DNA of 64,000 nt from Pycnopodia helianthoides (GCA_032158295.1 CM063249.1:9563195-9627194), one strand, 5' to 3'. Shown: positions 32,976 through 45,560, counted from the first letter of the stretch. Translations and numbers: made by a program. The notes: generated from the letters alone by a model not told the origin.

Positions 32976-35900
32976 TGTGTTGAACTTTTTTCACTACGTG
33001 TAGATGTTTCTTCACAGAAGATAGAAAGATATATTTTCCCCCAAATCACCAAGGCAATAGTTCACACCATTTCACAATGGTGCGACTAATAATCTTGTAT
33101 GCTGAATATGCAAATAGGGTAATGAATGCAACTAGATTCGCCAATGTCCCTGGACAATCACAATGTTTTGTTGGACGGCCACATCTTGTCGAGTTAAATT
33201 TAGCCTGAAGGACAGCCAGATGTTTGCCAGTACACAAACTTTTGTTTTTTCGATGGAGGAAAACATAGTCATTTGTCAGACAAATGATGTTTTGGCATTG
33301 GCACACAATCAAAAAGATTGCCAAGGGCAGGAGAGACTTCAAAAATCATTTAATCTTTGTAGGTTAGTCGCAATTAAAGGCAAACCTACAAAGATTAAAG
33401 TCCCCGAACCTTGAGGTCCCCAAAATGCAGTTGTTTTAATTTATTTAACAAACCCTGTTCAGAACACTTAATATTCGTTCACGATGAAAGTACTAAAAAG
33501 GCATCTGAAAGAATTGAATTTGATTAAGTACATTGTAGGGTCAGAAAAAGATTGGAATGGACACGATTAATCTGGTTGCTTAGATATCAGTTCAGAGCAT
33601 TTTGACAAAAAGTTGTTATAAACTAAGATGGCTAAAAAATCATTCTTACCGACTTCATCAGGTGAGCAATTTAAACCTGTGAAGCCACTCTGTACTCACC
33701 TCAGACACTTTTCTTTCCCACATCCCATTTAATTTCCCACCTTCCCAACTGGTTCCCTACCTAACTGGTCCCCTTCCCATCCCGCTGGGAAATCACTAAA
33801 GATCGTGTCCAAACTGGCCGAGTGTGCAAAGTATCTGAGCACCGACCATCTGTTTCCATTCACTTTGGCATCATTGCAGGAGAGAGTGTCCTGCAAGTGA
33901 AATTGCTCCATAATTGAGAACGTCTTGGGGATTTGGGAGAGACAGTGGAGATGTCTTGGATGTAAGACATTTCTTACATAGAGTATGTACTGAGTAAACA
34001 CACAGCTAGCCATACCGCCTTGTGTGAGACCCCAAGTCTAGCTAAAAACTGTCAAAGTGATGGGCAGCTATTTATGAATTCTGGAGATTAACTATTTCTA
34101 TTTTTCCCTCCATTTTGCAATTGGTGAAAGGGCCGTTCTAAGCCAGAAAAGGTAGACTAATTTGAACTCTGGCCAAGTGTAATTTTAATTTGCCTTTGGC
34201 AAGATGATGGCTGACTTTTTTGTTGTTAGAAGTCCTGGCCTCTGCGGTGGCTTCTCGTGCCTTTAGCTCCACAGCCCACATCATTCCATCAACCTGTAGT
34301 ACGAGACTAAACTGGTCTGTCGTGAGCAGCAATTTTCAGATGGCCCCAAACTCTCTACTCGATAATAATCTCTTTTTCATTCATTTGTCCTATCACTGCT
34401 GAACATCTCCTGTTTTATTTACGCTAACTGTCTGCACGGGCAAATCATTCTGTTTGTTAAGCCTCAGGTGGCTTGCTGATTCCATCTTCCCAAAACACAA
34501 GACTACTTTTCTCATTAATGACTTAATCAGCACAACAAAACAGTTTTTTATTTCACAGTCGAATAAACTTCAGTTGAATATCTTTTAAAAATGCCACTAT
34601 CAGGTGCAAATTCTCAGCTGATCAGCTGATTTACTTATTTATTTGTAGGTGACATGTGGAGAATTAACACAAATTGTATTTTTTTAAAAAAAGTTTTGTG
34701 TAAGAGACAGTTTTGTCTTTTTAGGGCAATTACCAGGTTTACATGTCTGAAAGATGCTGTGCAGATTCAGTCCCAAAGAATATTTTAGTGTTATTGGTTG
34801 TTTCCATAAATTAGCGAACAAAAAATCATGAGATTCATGATGCAAACCTACTCTTAGTTGCCTTAACGATGGGCTACTACTGTACACAAACAAAGTGTGT
34901 ATGTTGGTCAGATCCACACTTGAACGTTAATTATCTAAAATCCTCCATAATCCATGAGATTTTGATGGATTCAAAACTGCATAGCCAAACCAACCTTGCT
35001 ACAAAGAATGAAATAGCATGCGTGTACATAACATGCAGGAATTGGACTCCACACTCAATTATGCAGACACTCTGATTGCTCAAAAGATGTCATCGTCGGA
35101 TTCGACAGACTACTACATGCACCATACCTGTGTACTGTGTACGTCTTAAATCTGTTAATGTTCTGATCTGACATATAATGTAACGTTTCTCAAACTATCA
35201 AGTGACTGTGCCGGTCTTTTTCCTGCCTCCTGGCATCATACATTAATACTGTGAAGCCTCCACCCATACACCAACGGCGAGTGTCTAATTTTTGCAATCG
35301 ATCTGGCTGTATGTCCCTTTCAAGAACCCTCCAATACATACAGACTTCTCTCAACCCACTTTGTGAATCCAGATGAAGAATCTGAGCGATTTCTCATAGT
35401 CTTCTCCACCAGCCCTAGATTTGTGGACATAAACCAATCAGCGAAGACTAATTAGAGTTGATCTGATTTATGGATGTAACCACAATTGCTGCACTGTCAA
35501 AACCTGGCCTCTTACACTGACAAATAACCTCAATATCACTAGAATGGGAAAAGAGGGGGGGGGGTGATGCATGCTGATTGTAAGTAAAACACTCTCAATC
35601 TGGTAGAGTGGGAGGTAGGAAGTAGAAAACGTTGTTTGCTTTGAGATTTTGAAGAGTAAAACCACTCGAGTGGTTGAGATTACAGTACATGTACCAGCGG
35701 CCAGTTTTATTGAGCAGATATTAAAGGGGTAGGTTAGGGTTGGAATTGTACATTGTATGTTCCTTGCTATTAACCTGCTTCGTTCAAAAGCTTTCAGGTG
35801 ACTAGGAACAGCATTGTGCTTACTGCAATTTAAGCACAATCTCTTCTGTGCTAAAAGCAGAAATAATGCTAACGAGATAGGCACTGCATTGCTATACCAG

Positions 35901-35997
35901 CCCAAGTGTCATCCACAGCAGGCCAGCATTTCTTCTCAGAAACACAATTTCTGCCATTATTGTTTTATCAAGAGTTTATTGTTTCAAGGAATTTACA

Positions 35998-36310
35998 TGT
36001 ATTTGGTTTTACCCTTTCACCAATAAGTGTAAAGCACTGTATACTCATTACTTCCCTGAGTTCTGTGAAAAAAATCCACAGGCATATTACTTGAATGGGT
36101 TTTCGAACCCACAACATTTTCCAATCTAGAGCAGATGTCTTACCAACTAGACCACCAAGATCGCCCGGTAGCTAGAGGCAGTTGAATTCTATATTTTAGC
36201 TGCGGGTACTGCAACAATTTTACAGATGTTAAATTTGCACAAGGATAAGAATATTATGTTGTTCAAGCAGCTTTATTATTCTTATCCCTGGTGCAAATTT
36301 AACATTACAT
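35998..36310 (-). mobile_element. tRNA-derived SINE (TGGTCTAGTTGG type), copy 1, minus strand
   Basis: On the minus strand the head reads CGATCTTGGTGGTCTAGTTG (A box) and GTGGGTTCGAAAACCCATT (B box region). The part at 36003-36060 (TTTACCCTTTCACC, AAGCACTGTATACTC) is the SINE body shared with copies at 44429 and 58098. Beyond the head, GTTAAATTTGCACAAGGATAAG at about 36229 and its inverted copy at about 36282 form a foldback. Confidence 0.65.
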
Positions 36311-36854
36311 ATTAAAATTGACATGTAGTTGTGTAGAATTATCTGTTCAGTGACAAAGGTTGGGCACGAAACATCTTTAAAATAAGTCAATATTAACAGA
36401 AATGTTTATCAGCCTACTCATAAGGTTCATTACAACACATGCACAAACAATAGCGTAAATGATTCATTAGACCCAGTGAAGTGTCTGTAATCCATGGAAC
36501 CATACTCAGACTCCTTTCTCCCTACGCTTGACTGAAAATAATATCCACTGGCTTAGTTGCAGTCCAATTATTTTGTGCCATCATGCATGTGTTGTACAGA
36601 AACACGCAGGCGTCTCAATGTATTTGACGTTCATAAGGTATTCTAAGAGTGGAATGCTGTTTAATTGAAATTGCCAAAAGTTACAGGTAGCCATCAATCA
36701 GAAGCAACTAGGGTTTTGCGAAAGAACAGAAGAAGAAAGCAAAACTCAACTAGAACATATCAAACTTAATGCATCGATGCTGGCTATTGCTTATAATCTT
36801 CTTGATTTCTAGGGTATTGTGAAATGGTAATTAAATTTATTTAACAACACACTC

Positions 36855-37136
36855 TTTGCCAATGTTATATGGTAGCCCAGCATGCTTGACAATACAGCAG
36901 TTACTTACAGTAAATATACAAATTCCTAAACATATATTGAGGTAATTTTTATTTAAAGATGCGACATGTATCTTGTGTCATTTCACTTCTTCATGTCATG
37001 CAAATGTTATGTGGTAGTCCGGCATGCTTGGCAGTACAGCAGTTACTTATAGTTAACATATGTATTCCTAAACATATATTTAGGTAATTTTTATTTAAAG
37101 ATGCTACATGTATCTTGTGTCACTTAACTACTTATG
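36855..37136 (+). repeat. Tandem duplication of about 150 bp
   Basis: Two adjacent copies each contain AATGTTAT(A/G)TGGTAG, CAGCATGCTTG or CGGCATGCTTGG, TACAGCAGTTACTTA, CCTAAACATATATT and TACATGTATCTTGTGTCA-type sequence in the same order. The copies are about 90% alike by eye. Confidence 0.85.
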
Positions 37137-37289
37137 TCGGATGAGGTGTTAATGTGCCAAGTTTTTAAATGCCCAGAACACTTTCGGAGCGCCCACAATT
37201 TGTTGCTGTCAGTTGGCAGGCTGACGTGCTGACTGAATATCCCCACAGATATTCCATTTGCAGCTACCAAGCTATGCTTCGTTTCACCT

Positions 37290-37522
37290 GTACATGAGGG
37301 ATAGATGGTACTGGAAATCATGCTTGTACTATCCCTTTTTCTGGGGGTTATTGTGTAATCTTTCATTCCAGACCTTTGTTCTTTTGTTACACAAATGTGG
37401 CATACAACTTTGGACAGAACGCCACCATTGTTTATTATTGTATTTGGCTCAATTGGATGTAAGTCTGAGTGTTCCGAGATTCCAGAATACCATGGCAGAT
37501 TATCGGCCCTGGCTAACGGCGG
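37290..37522 (+). repeat. Dispersed repeat with CTTTGTTCTTTTGTT core, copy 2
   Basis: It has the same order of motifs as 20440-20655: TTATTGTGTAATC, CAGACCTTTGTTCTTTTGTT, GAGATTCCAGAAT and GCAGATTATCGGC. Confidence 0.5.
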
Positions 37523-39079
37523 TGATTCTGCGAATCACGGTGAGCGCCTACTCAAATTTGTTTCTCACAAGACAGCATCAAATCCTGGTGGTTGTTATCA
37601 GAACCTTTGTTTTCTTTTCTTTGTCAAGTTAGGGTTTAAATTTGGCAACAAAAAGATTACTCCAGAAGCTCAAAAAATTTAAGAAAAATAATGCTGCACA
37701 TTGGCATAGGAAATTTCTTGGAATGCTGACATAAAGTGGTTAAATACTTTATTCTACCTTTGACCCACTCATGGGTGTCTGATGAAGCTTATAAATAAAT
37801 GCTGAGCAGTGGGAGCGATGAGTAATTGCTATGTGAGCACAACATTATACTTCTCCATTATTCTCACCAGTATGGATCAATACAGGTAGTCCAAGCTCTA
37901 GAATGAGACGAGACTTTTCCATGTTGCTAATTAGTAGGAAACTTACTCTGGAGGACTGAACCTGTCCAATGGAAATTCATGAATGCGCACTACTCCAGCA
38001 AGTTTAATTTGCCTGTGATCATTGGTAAACTACCTTTAATTGTTACTGAATTAAACCTTTAAAAAATCTAATAACTGCTGGTGATTGCATAAGGGGTTTA
38101 ACGCAGCGGGTAAATTGCTCTGCTGATCAGCTCCACTATCCTCCCGTCGCTTTCCCAACACAAGCTCTTGAGGTCTTTAATTAATTTATGGTGTGGCATA
38201 AGGTTTAGGGGAAGTGCTTCTGTGCTTGGCCGGGTGAGATGGCTGGAGTGTGACGATGAGTGTTCCCATGGTAACTAGAGTGTTTGTGAAAACATGTCGC
38301 TGGATGATTACAATGTATAGTTTTTTTTTCCACTAACAAGACCATCTGGATGTATTTTTTTGTGGAGCCAGGTTTGTTAATCACCTCATTACCGGTGGCT
38401 GGTGAGGGCTACTAAGTTTTCACTTTGTATTTTTTGAATTTCCAAAGAAATACACGTACATCCTCAAATTACTGACATCAAAATAACCTTAAATTCAGGT
38501 AATTATGGAATACAATAATGTTAGTTTTTATGCTGTCGAATAGATTTAATTCCCTGGTGTAAGATCCACATGGGGAAAAATCTGTAAAAAAAACAAAAAA
38601 CAACAACAACAACGAAAGGAAAAGGGAAACATTGTTCATGGAAATGCATGCCTGAAAAACTGGTTGTTTGAAAAGCAGTTTTTACTCCATTGATTAATGT
38701 TTAATTGTTATTAAGATTTTACTTTGCATCACTATTTTTCTATTCCAAATTTGGATTTATTTCTGGGCAAAAAGACTGATAGTTGGAACAAGTTTTCTGT
38801 ATTATTGTAACAGCTTTAAACTACTAGAAACTGTTTAAGTCAGGATCTCAGGGTAATACAGGGTCCCTTTTTACAGTTTTTCAAAAACTCTTAATTTGGC
38901 ACAGGCTCTAAAAAAAAGCAGGGAAACCGCAATAAATTGTTTTTGAAAAGAAGTAAATCAGTAAGAGAAGGAAAGTATTTTGAAAAATACTAATCTGTTT
39001 TGAGATTATGTAAAAAATACAGGATTACCTCTGTATGGTTGTGTACAAATATTCTTAAAATATTTCCCTTGTTGTTGCT

Positions 39080-39237
39080 TTTTGTTATTCAGTTCTATAC
39101 CCAAATTCTTTTTTAAAAATTCTTTACTTTTCCATTTAAAAAAAATACAGCAAACAAATTTTTGTTAATTCAATTCTATACCCAAATTCTTTTTTAAACT
39201 CTTTACTTTGCCATCATAAAAAAATTCACGCAAACAA
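39080..39237 (+). repeat. Tandem duplication of about 90 bp
   Basis: ATTC(A)AGTTCTATACCC, AAATTCTTTTTTAAA, TCTTTACTTT(T/G)CCAT and GCAAACAA occur twice in order. The copies are AT-rich and diverged at the A runs. Confidence 0.75.
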
Positions 39238-40148
39238 CTATTAAGTAATAAGCTTGAGTGAACAAATAAATAAATAAAAAACAAACCATCCTTAGAAATT
39301 TCAAGTCAGAATGCAAAACGAGATAGCAACAGAACCTGTTTTACTGCTGAGTGAAACTGTCATCACTCAAAACTTCTTAATTTTATTTTTCTTTCCGATG
39401 TTAATTAAGTATTTTAATTTGATACCGTAGCAAATTGAAGTGCCTCACACATAATCCTTCCCCTAGACTGCCTCCTGTATTTACACAGCATTCTATCACA
39501 TAAACTATTGATTATTGGCACATTGATATTCCCAGCAACAGACTCCGACAGAATTGCTTGCAACATATTTAATGAGAATTGATCTAGACTGATATTAATG
39601 TAAGTAATGAAACTACACAATCAAGGGTATGTATTGTGCGGATACTCGGCCCCATTGTCCTGCCTGATAAAAAAGAAGTAGAAAAAAATCAATCTGCACG
39701 TTGAAGCAACAGATTCTTTCTAAGCCTCAATTTGATATTCTTTGCAGGTGATAACCTAAGTGGGAACCCCTTCCTTCAAGTTGTGGCTGTTCACCAAAAA
39801 ATAAAAAATCCCCATTGATAAGGGAAATCTCATTGAGCATGATACATGACCAATATATTGCAATTGCATGCAGTGGTTTCTTGATAAATTTAAGCAATTA
39901 CTGGCGGACTGCTGGTCGCCCTGGTAAGAAATTAACCAATGGTGCTGATGCTGATCATAAAAGTAGGCTAATAAACTAAAACGGGACTAGCTCATTGTTT
40001 GAATGAGTGAAGGTGTTCAGAGTCTTCTTCCATTATCTTGATGAAGCGTCAAATATCACAGAATGACAACATTTCTGTTCTCATCTCATTTCATATTGAC
40101 ACTGTTATTTACATTTGCAATCAGACATGATAAAAATATCAAATTACA

Positions 40149-40358
40149 TCACGCATCGCATGATTGGAAACACCCCCCAAGATGGAAGTGGTTGTGTCTC
40201 TTATGTTTATGCATGAGCTGCTCATGCCTGGCCTGAACCTTCTTCACATTCTCATCTCGTAGCCGATTCACCTTAATCGCCTCATGTATGGCAGCACTGA
40301 GCCAGAAAGGTAGCTGGCTTGCTAACATCACTACTCCTGCTGCATCATCATACCACAC
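40149..40358 (-). CDS. Coding-like island on the minus strand, unrecognised
   Basis: The open frame of 69 codons includes VVMLASQLPFWLSAAIHEAI followed by the charged helix KVNRLRDENVKKVQARHEQL and MHKHKRHNHFHL. Codon choice is balanced and GC is higher than around it, unlike the other random ORFs here. CAGCAG at about 40338 could be a tandem acceptor on the minus strand. I do not recognise a family. It could be an exon of a nested antisense gene or a conserved non-coding block that happens to be open. Confidence 0.3.
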   Translation of the reverse strand: MWYDDAAGVVMLASQLPFWLSAAIHEAIKVNRLRDENVKKVQARHEQLMHKHKRHNHFHLGGCFQSCDA

Positions 40359-40771
40359 ATCACGCTAACTACACCACTCTACAGTCCCTGTGACAGGAAG
40401 AAAATCTCCCCTCCACTCTTGTTACAGTTGTTGAGATAGCAGTTGATTAAGGCATTATGTATTAGGAAGGAAGATATACTACACGGGGGCCGAGACATAG
40501 TAACGTCTATTGATAACCGAGTAGACTAAGCACAGTGCACTCTTCCTACAATAGCTATGACCTGTTTATTACTATCCAACTCATGTAATATGACCTCATC
40601 AGCATCTGTACACACAAGTGACTAGCACTGCAGGTTTTTTCCCCTCCTACGAGTCATTGTCGCACCGGAAATCATCTCGGAGGCAGATGGGTGATATTGA
40701 GACAGGGGTGTGAGGACAGAGAGAAAATTCATTTTCAGCAGTAGACACAAATACACAACCTTGGATCTGGG

Positions 40772-41004
40772 TTGGTCTGTACTCGGGGAGGAACGTTAGG
40801 GGTGGATGCAACGGCCGTGGAGAACCCCATCTCATCAGTTTATCTCATAGTGCTTTCTCGTATATGGAACATACTGTGGAGTTGTTGGGTATCTGACTAT
40901 TATACAAGGGTTGTGTGGAAGTGGTCACATGTGATATCGCGGAAGAAACTGTCTTTTTGGAAATCTGTAAAAAGGCGTACAACTTATCAGGCTTTATCCA
41001 AACT
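40772..41004 (+). CDS. Weak candidate first exon ending at a GTAAGT donor
   Basis: An ATG-led frame (MVCTRGGTLGVDATAVENPI...) runs through a hydrophobic, Trp-rich stretch (SVYLIVLSRIWNILWSCWVS) and a basic stretch (KKLSFWKSVKRRT) to ACT|GTAAGT at 41004/41005. The frame stops within the donor, so it would have to be spliced. There is no homology that I recognise. It lies 410 bp from the minus-strand island at 40149-40358, in divergent order. Confidence 0.2.
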
Positions 41005-41689
41005 GTAAGTACAGTGTAGCATTGATGTCACGTAGCATGTATGAACCTTGGTGTTAATGAAATGCTGATAACTGCTGTGTCACAGCTGATCGATTACATG
41101 TGTCTTGATACATGTAGAAAATTTGTAATAGAATGACTTCTTGGGGATAGTCAAATCAATAAATTCATGTAAACTTGTAACTGAAGATAAAATTATCAAG
41201 ATAAAAAGTGTCTTGTCACAACATATCTTCATATAATATCTGGTACTGATAAAAAGGGGAACATATAACTCTATCATTATTGATGATCTTGACTAAATTA
41301 GCCAATGATCGATAAGAATTTTTAATTATTTATCACAAAAACATTCTCAATAAATTGATAAATTTCAACGTATATCTCGATACAAAAGTTGTCAATCATA
41401 ATCCAGAATCTGGATATAAATTAAAACTTTAGATGTCTTCATAAAAAAGTTAGTGTCTCATGAAAATACCTTTTTATGTAAGACAAATTCCATCCATCAG
41501 TTTTACTCACATGAGTCAATTTTACTCGGCAATATTAACAAATTTTCTTTGCAGTATTACTGGGTGCATGAAAATACTTCTTGCGTGTGTGGTTCTGCAT
41601 GACAGTCTTAATGTAACTCATATTGGTTGTGTTTATCTTCATCAGCTGTTAATGGAAATGATCATACTTGTATTGCTCACAGATCAATA

Positions 41690-42110
41690 CTCATTTTGAT
41701 ACAGGTATCAACAAGAAGCGGATGTTAATATTGTAGTATTTTTTGTTTATTTGCCCTTTTCTCCCTTTCCATTTTGAGATCATACTCTATTACTCACAGT
41801 GAGTAAACTCGATCAATACTCATTTTGATACACGTCTATCCAACAGGAAGCCGATGTTATTTATAATGTTTCTTTCTTGTGAATCTGCCCTTTCTTTGTT
41901 TCCATTTTGAGGTAGTCCTAATATAACTCATATTACTCGTGTTTATATTCATCAGCTGTTAATGGAAATAATCATTCTCAAAGAGAGTAAGGCCGATCAA
42001 TACTCGTCTTGATACACAATATTATCCAATAATGTTATGCATAATGTAGTCTCTTTTTGGTTAGTCTGCCCTTTCTCCCTTTCCATTTTGAGGTAGATCC
42101 ATTATGTTAC
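41690..42110 (+). repeat. Three diverged tandem copies, GATCAATACTC type
   Basis: GATCAATACTC(A/G)T then TTGATACA occurs at about 41682, 41812 and 41996. Each is followed by ATGTTA, then TGCCCTTTCTCCCTTTCCAT-like sequence and TTTTGAG(A/G). Spacing is 130 and 184 bp, so the units changed length after duplication. Confidence 0.7.
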
Positions 42111-42591
42111 TCACGTAATATTACAACTAATTGCTACCCCAAAATTGATCCATCAGCAGGTATTGCCTTTTGTATGTTTAATGGTATAAGTGCTGCATCA
42201 ACATACTGGTTGTATATTTACCTCAATGATGACTCCATAGTCCCTTGTACACTGTAAGTAAATAACTACATCTGATCAAATCAGAATATATCTCCATCAT
42301 TGTGTGTGCCTTTCTGTGGACTTCATGGAAGTCGCTCGTATTTCATGGGATATTCATCGATAATGAAGAGTGATTGTGTTGTTATGATGAACTTTGAGTT
42401 CTTGATTTTGCAAGATGTGTTTATTCCAGCTGTATTCGGCTCGTTGATATTTTGGCAAGGATGGAGTTGAGTATCATGACAGGGATGAAGGTAGAGATTA
42501 GTGTGTTGGATAAGCCAAGTTAATGGAACAGGGTAATCCTGGATAAAATAAAGGTTACTGGCATCCAAAGCTCCTGTGGCCTCAGTATTCC

Positions 42592-42959
42592 TTTGCAAAG
42601 TATTCCTTTGGTTTTTGTAACCGTTCGATTGTTTTAATCCTTTATAAATGTAGTTATGTGCAGCAAAACTGTGAAAATTTCATTTCAAAAGGTTTTAGAA
42701 AATATCGCCAAAAATCTGGAGAGGTTATGTCAATGCAGGAAGAATAATCCGTAATTGGAATACACAATCTGAGAAATGTTTCATGTAGAAATTTCATGCA
42801 GAAACGTTTCTAAGATTGAAATGATTTGAATCCCTCTCTCTAAAACTACATTCCCTTGAAGGGAATTGTTTCTCAAAGTGTTATACATTATCAACATCTG
42901 TACGTTTTTATGGTAATTAATTTTGGAGTAAATATCAAAGGCTTACCTTCCCTTTAACT
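42592..42959 (-). mobile_element. TTAA-type MITE, AAATATCGCC subfamily, copy 1
   Basis: Read on the minus strand from TTAAAGGGAAGGTAAGCC (42958), it matches 61666-62050 in order: ATAATGTATAACA, AGAGAGAGGGATT, CATGAAACATTTCTCAGA, CCAATTACGGATTATTCTTC and GGCGATATTTTC. The outer part CAAAGTATTCCTTTGGTTTT also matches. Confidence 0.75.
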
Positions 42960-43546
42960 GAGAACATGCTATAAGTGCACTCCTCCTATGTGGGCACTTC
43001 ACAACAACAATACATATATTCTGTATTTCAGTGTTCGGGATAATGCACGTAATAAATGATTTCTAGTGTGTCAAGGTTGCTAATCACATGGGCTACTAAT
43101 GCTTTTGTGCACACTCAGATCTTGACTGCATTATGAGTCTTTTCTGTTTTTTCCCTCTTATACAAGGAAATTTGACAACAAATTTCAGGTCACTAACCAT
43201 TTTTCGTCTATACAGGTAATTTAGATTCTTTTACATGTAATTTTTGACTCTTTTATTCGTACTTGCTTTGTGTATCTTACCCAAAATAAAGTTGTTCATG
43301 CTTTTATGCTTACTTCACATTTCACTTTCTTTGAACCTAAATCACAAGTTCCATCAACATTTCAGACAATATCAGTTAGTGTACAAATAATGAATGTTTA
43401 TGAGTTAATGGTGAAAACATTATCATGAGATGAAAGATGGAATGTTTTATACAGCGAGGCAAAGCGAGTTGAATTAAACATGAAATCTTTCAAGGAATGA
43501 GAATCTCTCCATTGCACTAATGTAAAAAATGTATTATTTGTTTTAT

Positions 43547-43940
43547 TTAAAGGAACATTACAGAATTGGTTTTTGCTAACAAAACAGTTGCTGGCAGTGT
43601 AAGCACTTTATGTAATCCACCATATACATAAACTGACAAACCTGTAGAAGTTTGAGATCGATCAGCCATCTGGGTCCCGAGAAAATAGTGAAAAACCGAT
43701 TACACATTTGCATGAAATCATATAGATTCAACAAATGAATAAAACGCTCACTGAGCGATAAACTCCAATCGGAAAATTAGTTTATTCATTTCTCATCAAA
43801 TATGGCATTTCAGACAAAAATATTTCAAGGGATGTTTTCTACTATCATCATCATTAGATCGTGTAAGTTTTATGTAAATCTGTGATCAAAAAGTATATTT
43901 TACAAGTTTTGTTCTTACCAATTCTGTAATGTTCCTTTAA
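43547..43940. mobile_element. TTAA-flanked MITE with 24-bp terminal inverted repeats
   Basis: The left end TTAAAGGAACATTACAGAAT continues TTGG; the right end is its exact inverted copy, CCAATTCTGTAATG then TTCCTTTAA. Length is 394 bp including the TTAA on each side. The interior is AT-rich and has no ORF. Confidence 0.88.
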
Positions 43941-43970
43941 CATTCAAGTAGATCTTAGTAAAAAAGGATG

Positions 43971-44079
43971 GGTAGAAAACATATACTGAAGAGACCTTAG
44001 TACTGATGACATAAGATGACATCACAGTTTGTAGAAAACATACTGAAGAGACCTTAGTACTGATGACATCACAGTTTGT
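43971..44079 (+). repeat. Tandem duplication of about 55 bp
   Basis: GTAGAAAACATA(TA)CTGAAG, GAGACCTTAGTACTGATGAC and ATCACAGTTTGT occur twice in a row. The first copy has a short ATAAGATGAC insertion. Confidence 0.85.
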
Positions 44080-44428
44080 TTATCACTTTGCAGAAGAATG
44101 GGAAACCATTGTTTCTCCGTTCAACTGTCAAAAAATGCAGGACCCAGTTACAGCATTTAAGCAATGCAATGCAGTGAAGTCTTCAATGCAGTGGGTCTAT
44201 AGTACCGACATGCACGTTTATGATGTAGGCCATTTAGTGGTTTAAATAATGAATACCATGTGACCGAGAATCCTCCAATCAAATGACAAGGATCTACTCT
44301 AGTTTTACGTATATATAATATGTATTATTAACTTTACACTTGCTTTGTGTATCGTTCCCAAAGTATAAGTTGTTGTGACTTTATGCTTATTTCACTTTTT
44401 CGCTTGCTTTGCATTGATAACTTCAAGA

Positions 44429-44724
44429 AGAATATTATTTGGCTTTACCCTTTCACCGATGTGTGTTAAGCACTGTATACTTAGTACTTCCCCGAGTTCC
44501 GTGAAAAATATCCACAGGCATATTACTCGGGTGGGGTTCGAACCCACGACCTTTGCCATTCTAGAGCAGATGTCTTACCAACTAGACCACCGAGATCGCC
44601 CGGTAGCTAGAGGCAGTTCTTTTTCACAGAACTCAGGGAAGTACTGAGCATACAGTGCTTTGCACACATCAGTGAACGGGTAAAACAAAATAATATTCTT
44701 TATCCCCCGTGCAAATTTAACATC
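44429..44724 (-). mobile_element. tRNA-derived SINE (TGGTCTAGTTGG type), copy 2, foldback
   Basis: On the minus strand the head reads GGGCGATCTCGGTGGTCTAG, TTGGTAAGACATCTGC and GGTCGTGGGTTCGAACCC, which is close to a functional tRNA-like promoter. The body on the left (AATATTATTTGGCTTTACCC, AAGCACTGTATACT) is repeated in inverted form to the right (44635-44702), so the whole unit is a foldback. Confidence 0.75.
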
Positions 44725-45364
44725 TATTAAACTTCAAGAACCTTTTCGAAAAATAGATCGTTGATCTGTTTTCAAAAGCAATTCAAGCTATACCCTGTTC
44801 TTAATACATTAAATCTCTTTGGGAAGTATTTATTTAGAATAGTTTGTATCAGATGTCAACTTCACATTATGTAAACAACAACGAAGTGTTTTGAGACTCA
44901 GGCAAATTGTAGACAGTCATCAACACTAGGGAAACATCTTAAATAGTGGTTAGTGTTAGGAATTGGGTTATTACTGAAAGTATACCTTTAATGAATAGTG
45001 ACGTCAATCAGGCATTGAGTTCTATTGATTTAGACACTTGACTGGTCCTTGTGAATCCAATCAAGGCGCACATTGCAGTCAGTCATTTACATAATCCTCT
45101 ACGATCTTATACACACTGTTATTCATACAAACTCTCCTTGGATCTTTCATTGTCTCTCCACCCCAAGTCCATCAATAATTCCTACATAAATACGCACAGT
45201 AAGTTTGAGTTCTGCGATGTAAATAAACTTGTTGAGTCTTGGGTATTATGTGGTTTGCTGAAAATAATTTAAACAAAGTTTACATTCTGTGAATTTTCAT
45301 TTTATTTCAAATATATCTGGTTGTGAAGCCTAGGACTCTTGAATAAAAGCCAACTTAATCACTA

Positions 45365-45560
45365 TACTAGTCTAGAACCCCATGGAAGGAAGACAAGAAA
45401 GTTTTAGATGTGGGAGGGAAAAAAAAACGAGAATAATTCCAGGGAAAACCCAAGCAATCAGGATGGGACTGAAAACCCAATTTACATAGTACCCCCGGCG
45501 GAATTCGAACCGGGTCCTAGAGGTAAGGAAAGATACCACTACGCCAATTAATTTGCACAC
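45365..45560 (-). mobile_element. SINE-like repeat with TTCGAACC box, family 3, copy 1
   Basis: It contains AACCCAAGCAATCAGGATGG, AAAACCCAATTTACATAGTA and GGAATTCGAACCGGGTCCTA. The same order of motifs occurs at 50480-50775 (AACCCATGCAATCAGG, AAAACCCAATCTACAAGG, GGATTTGAACTGGGGTCTA). A B-box-like motif reads on the minus strand. Confidence 0.55.

Noticed and set aside
44520..44620. Functional tRNA gene on the minus strand
   Set aside because: The head is tRNA-like, but the same head and body recur at 35998, 58098 and 61165 with flanking inverted arms. It is a SINE.
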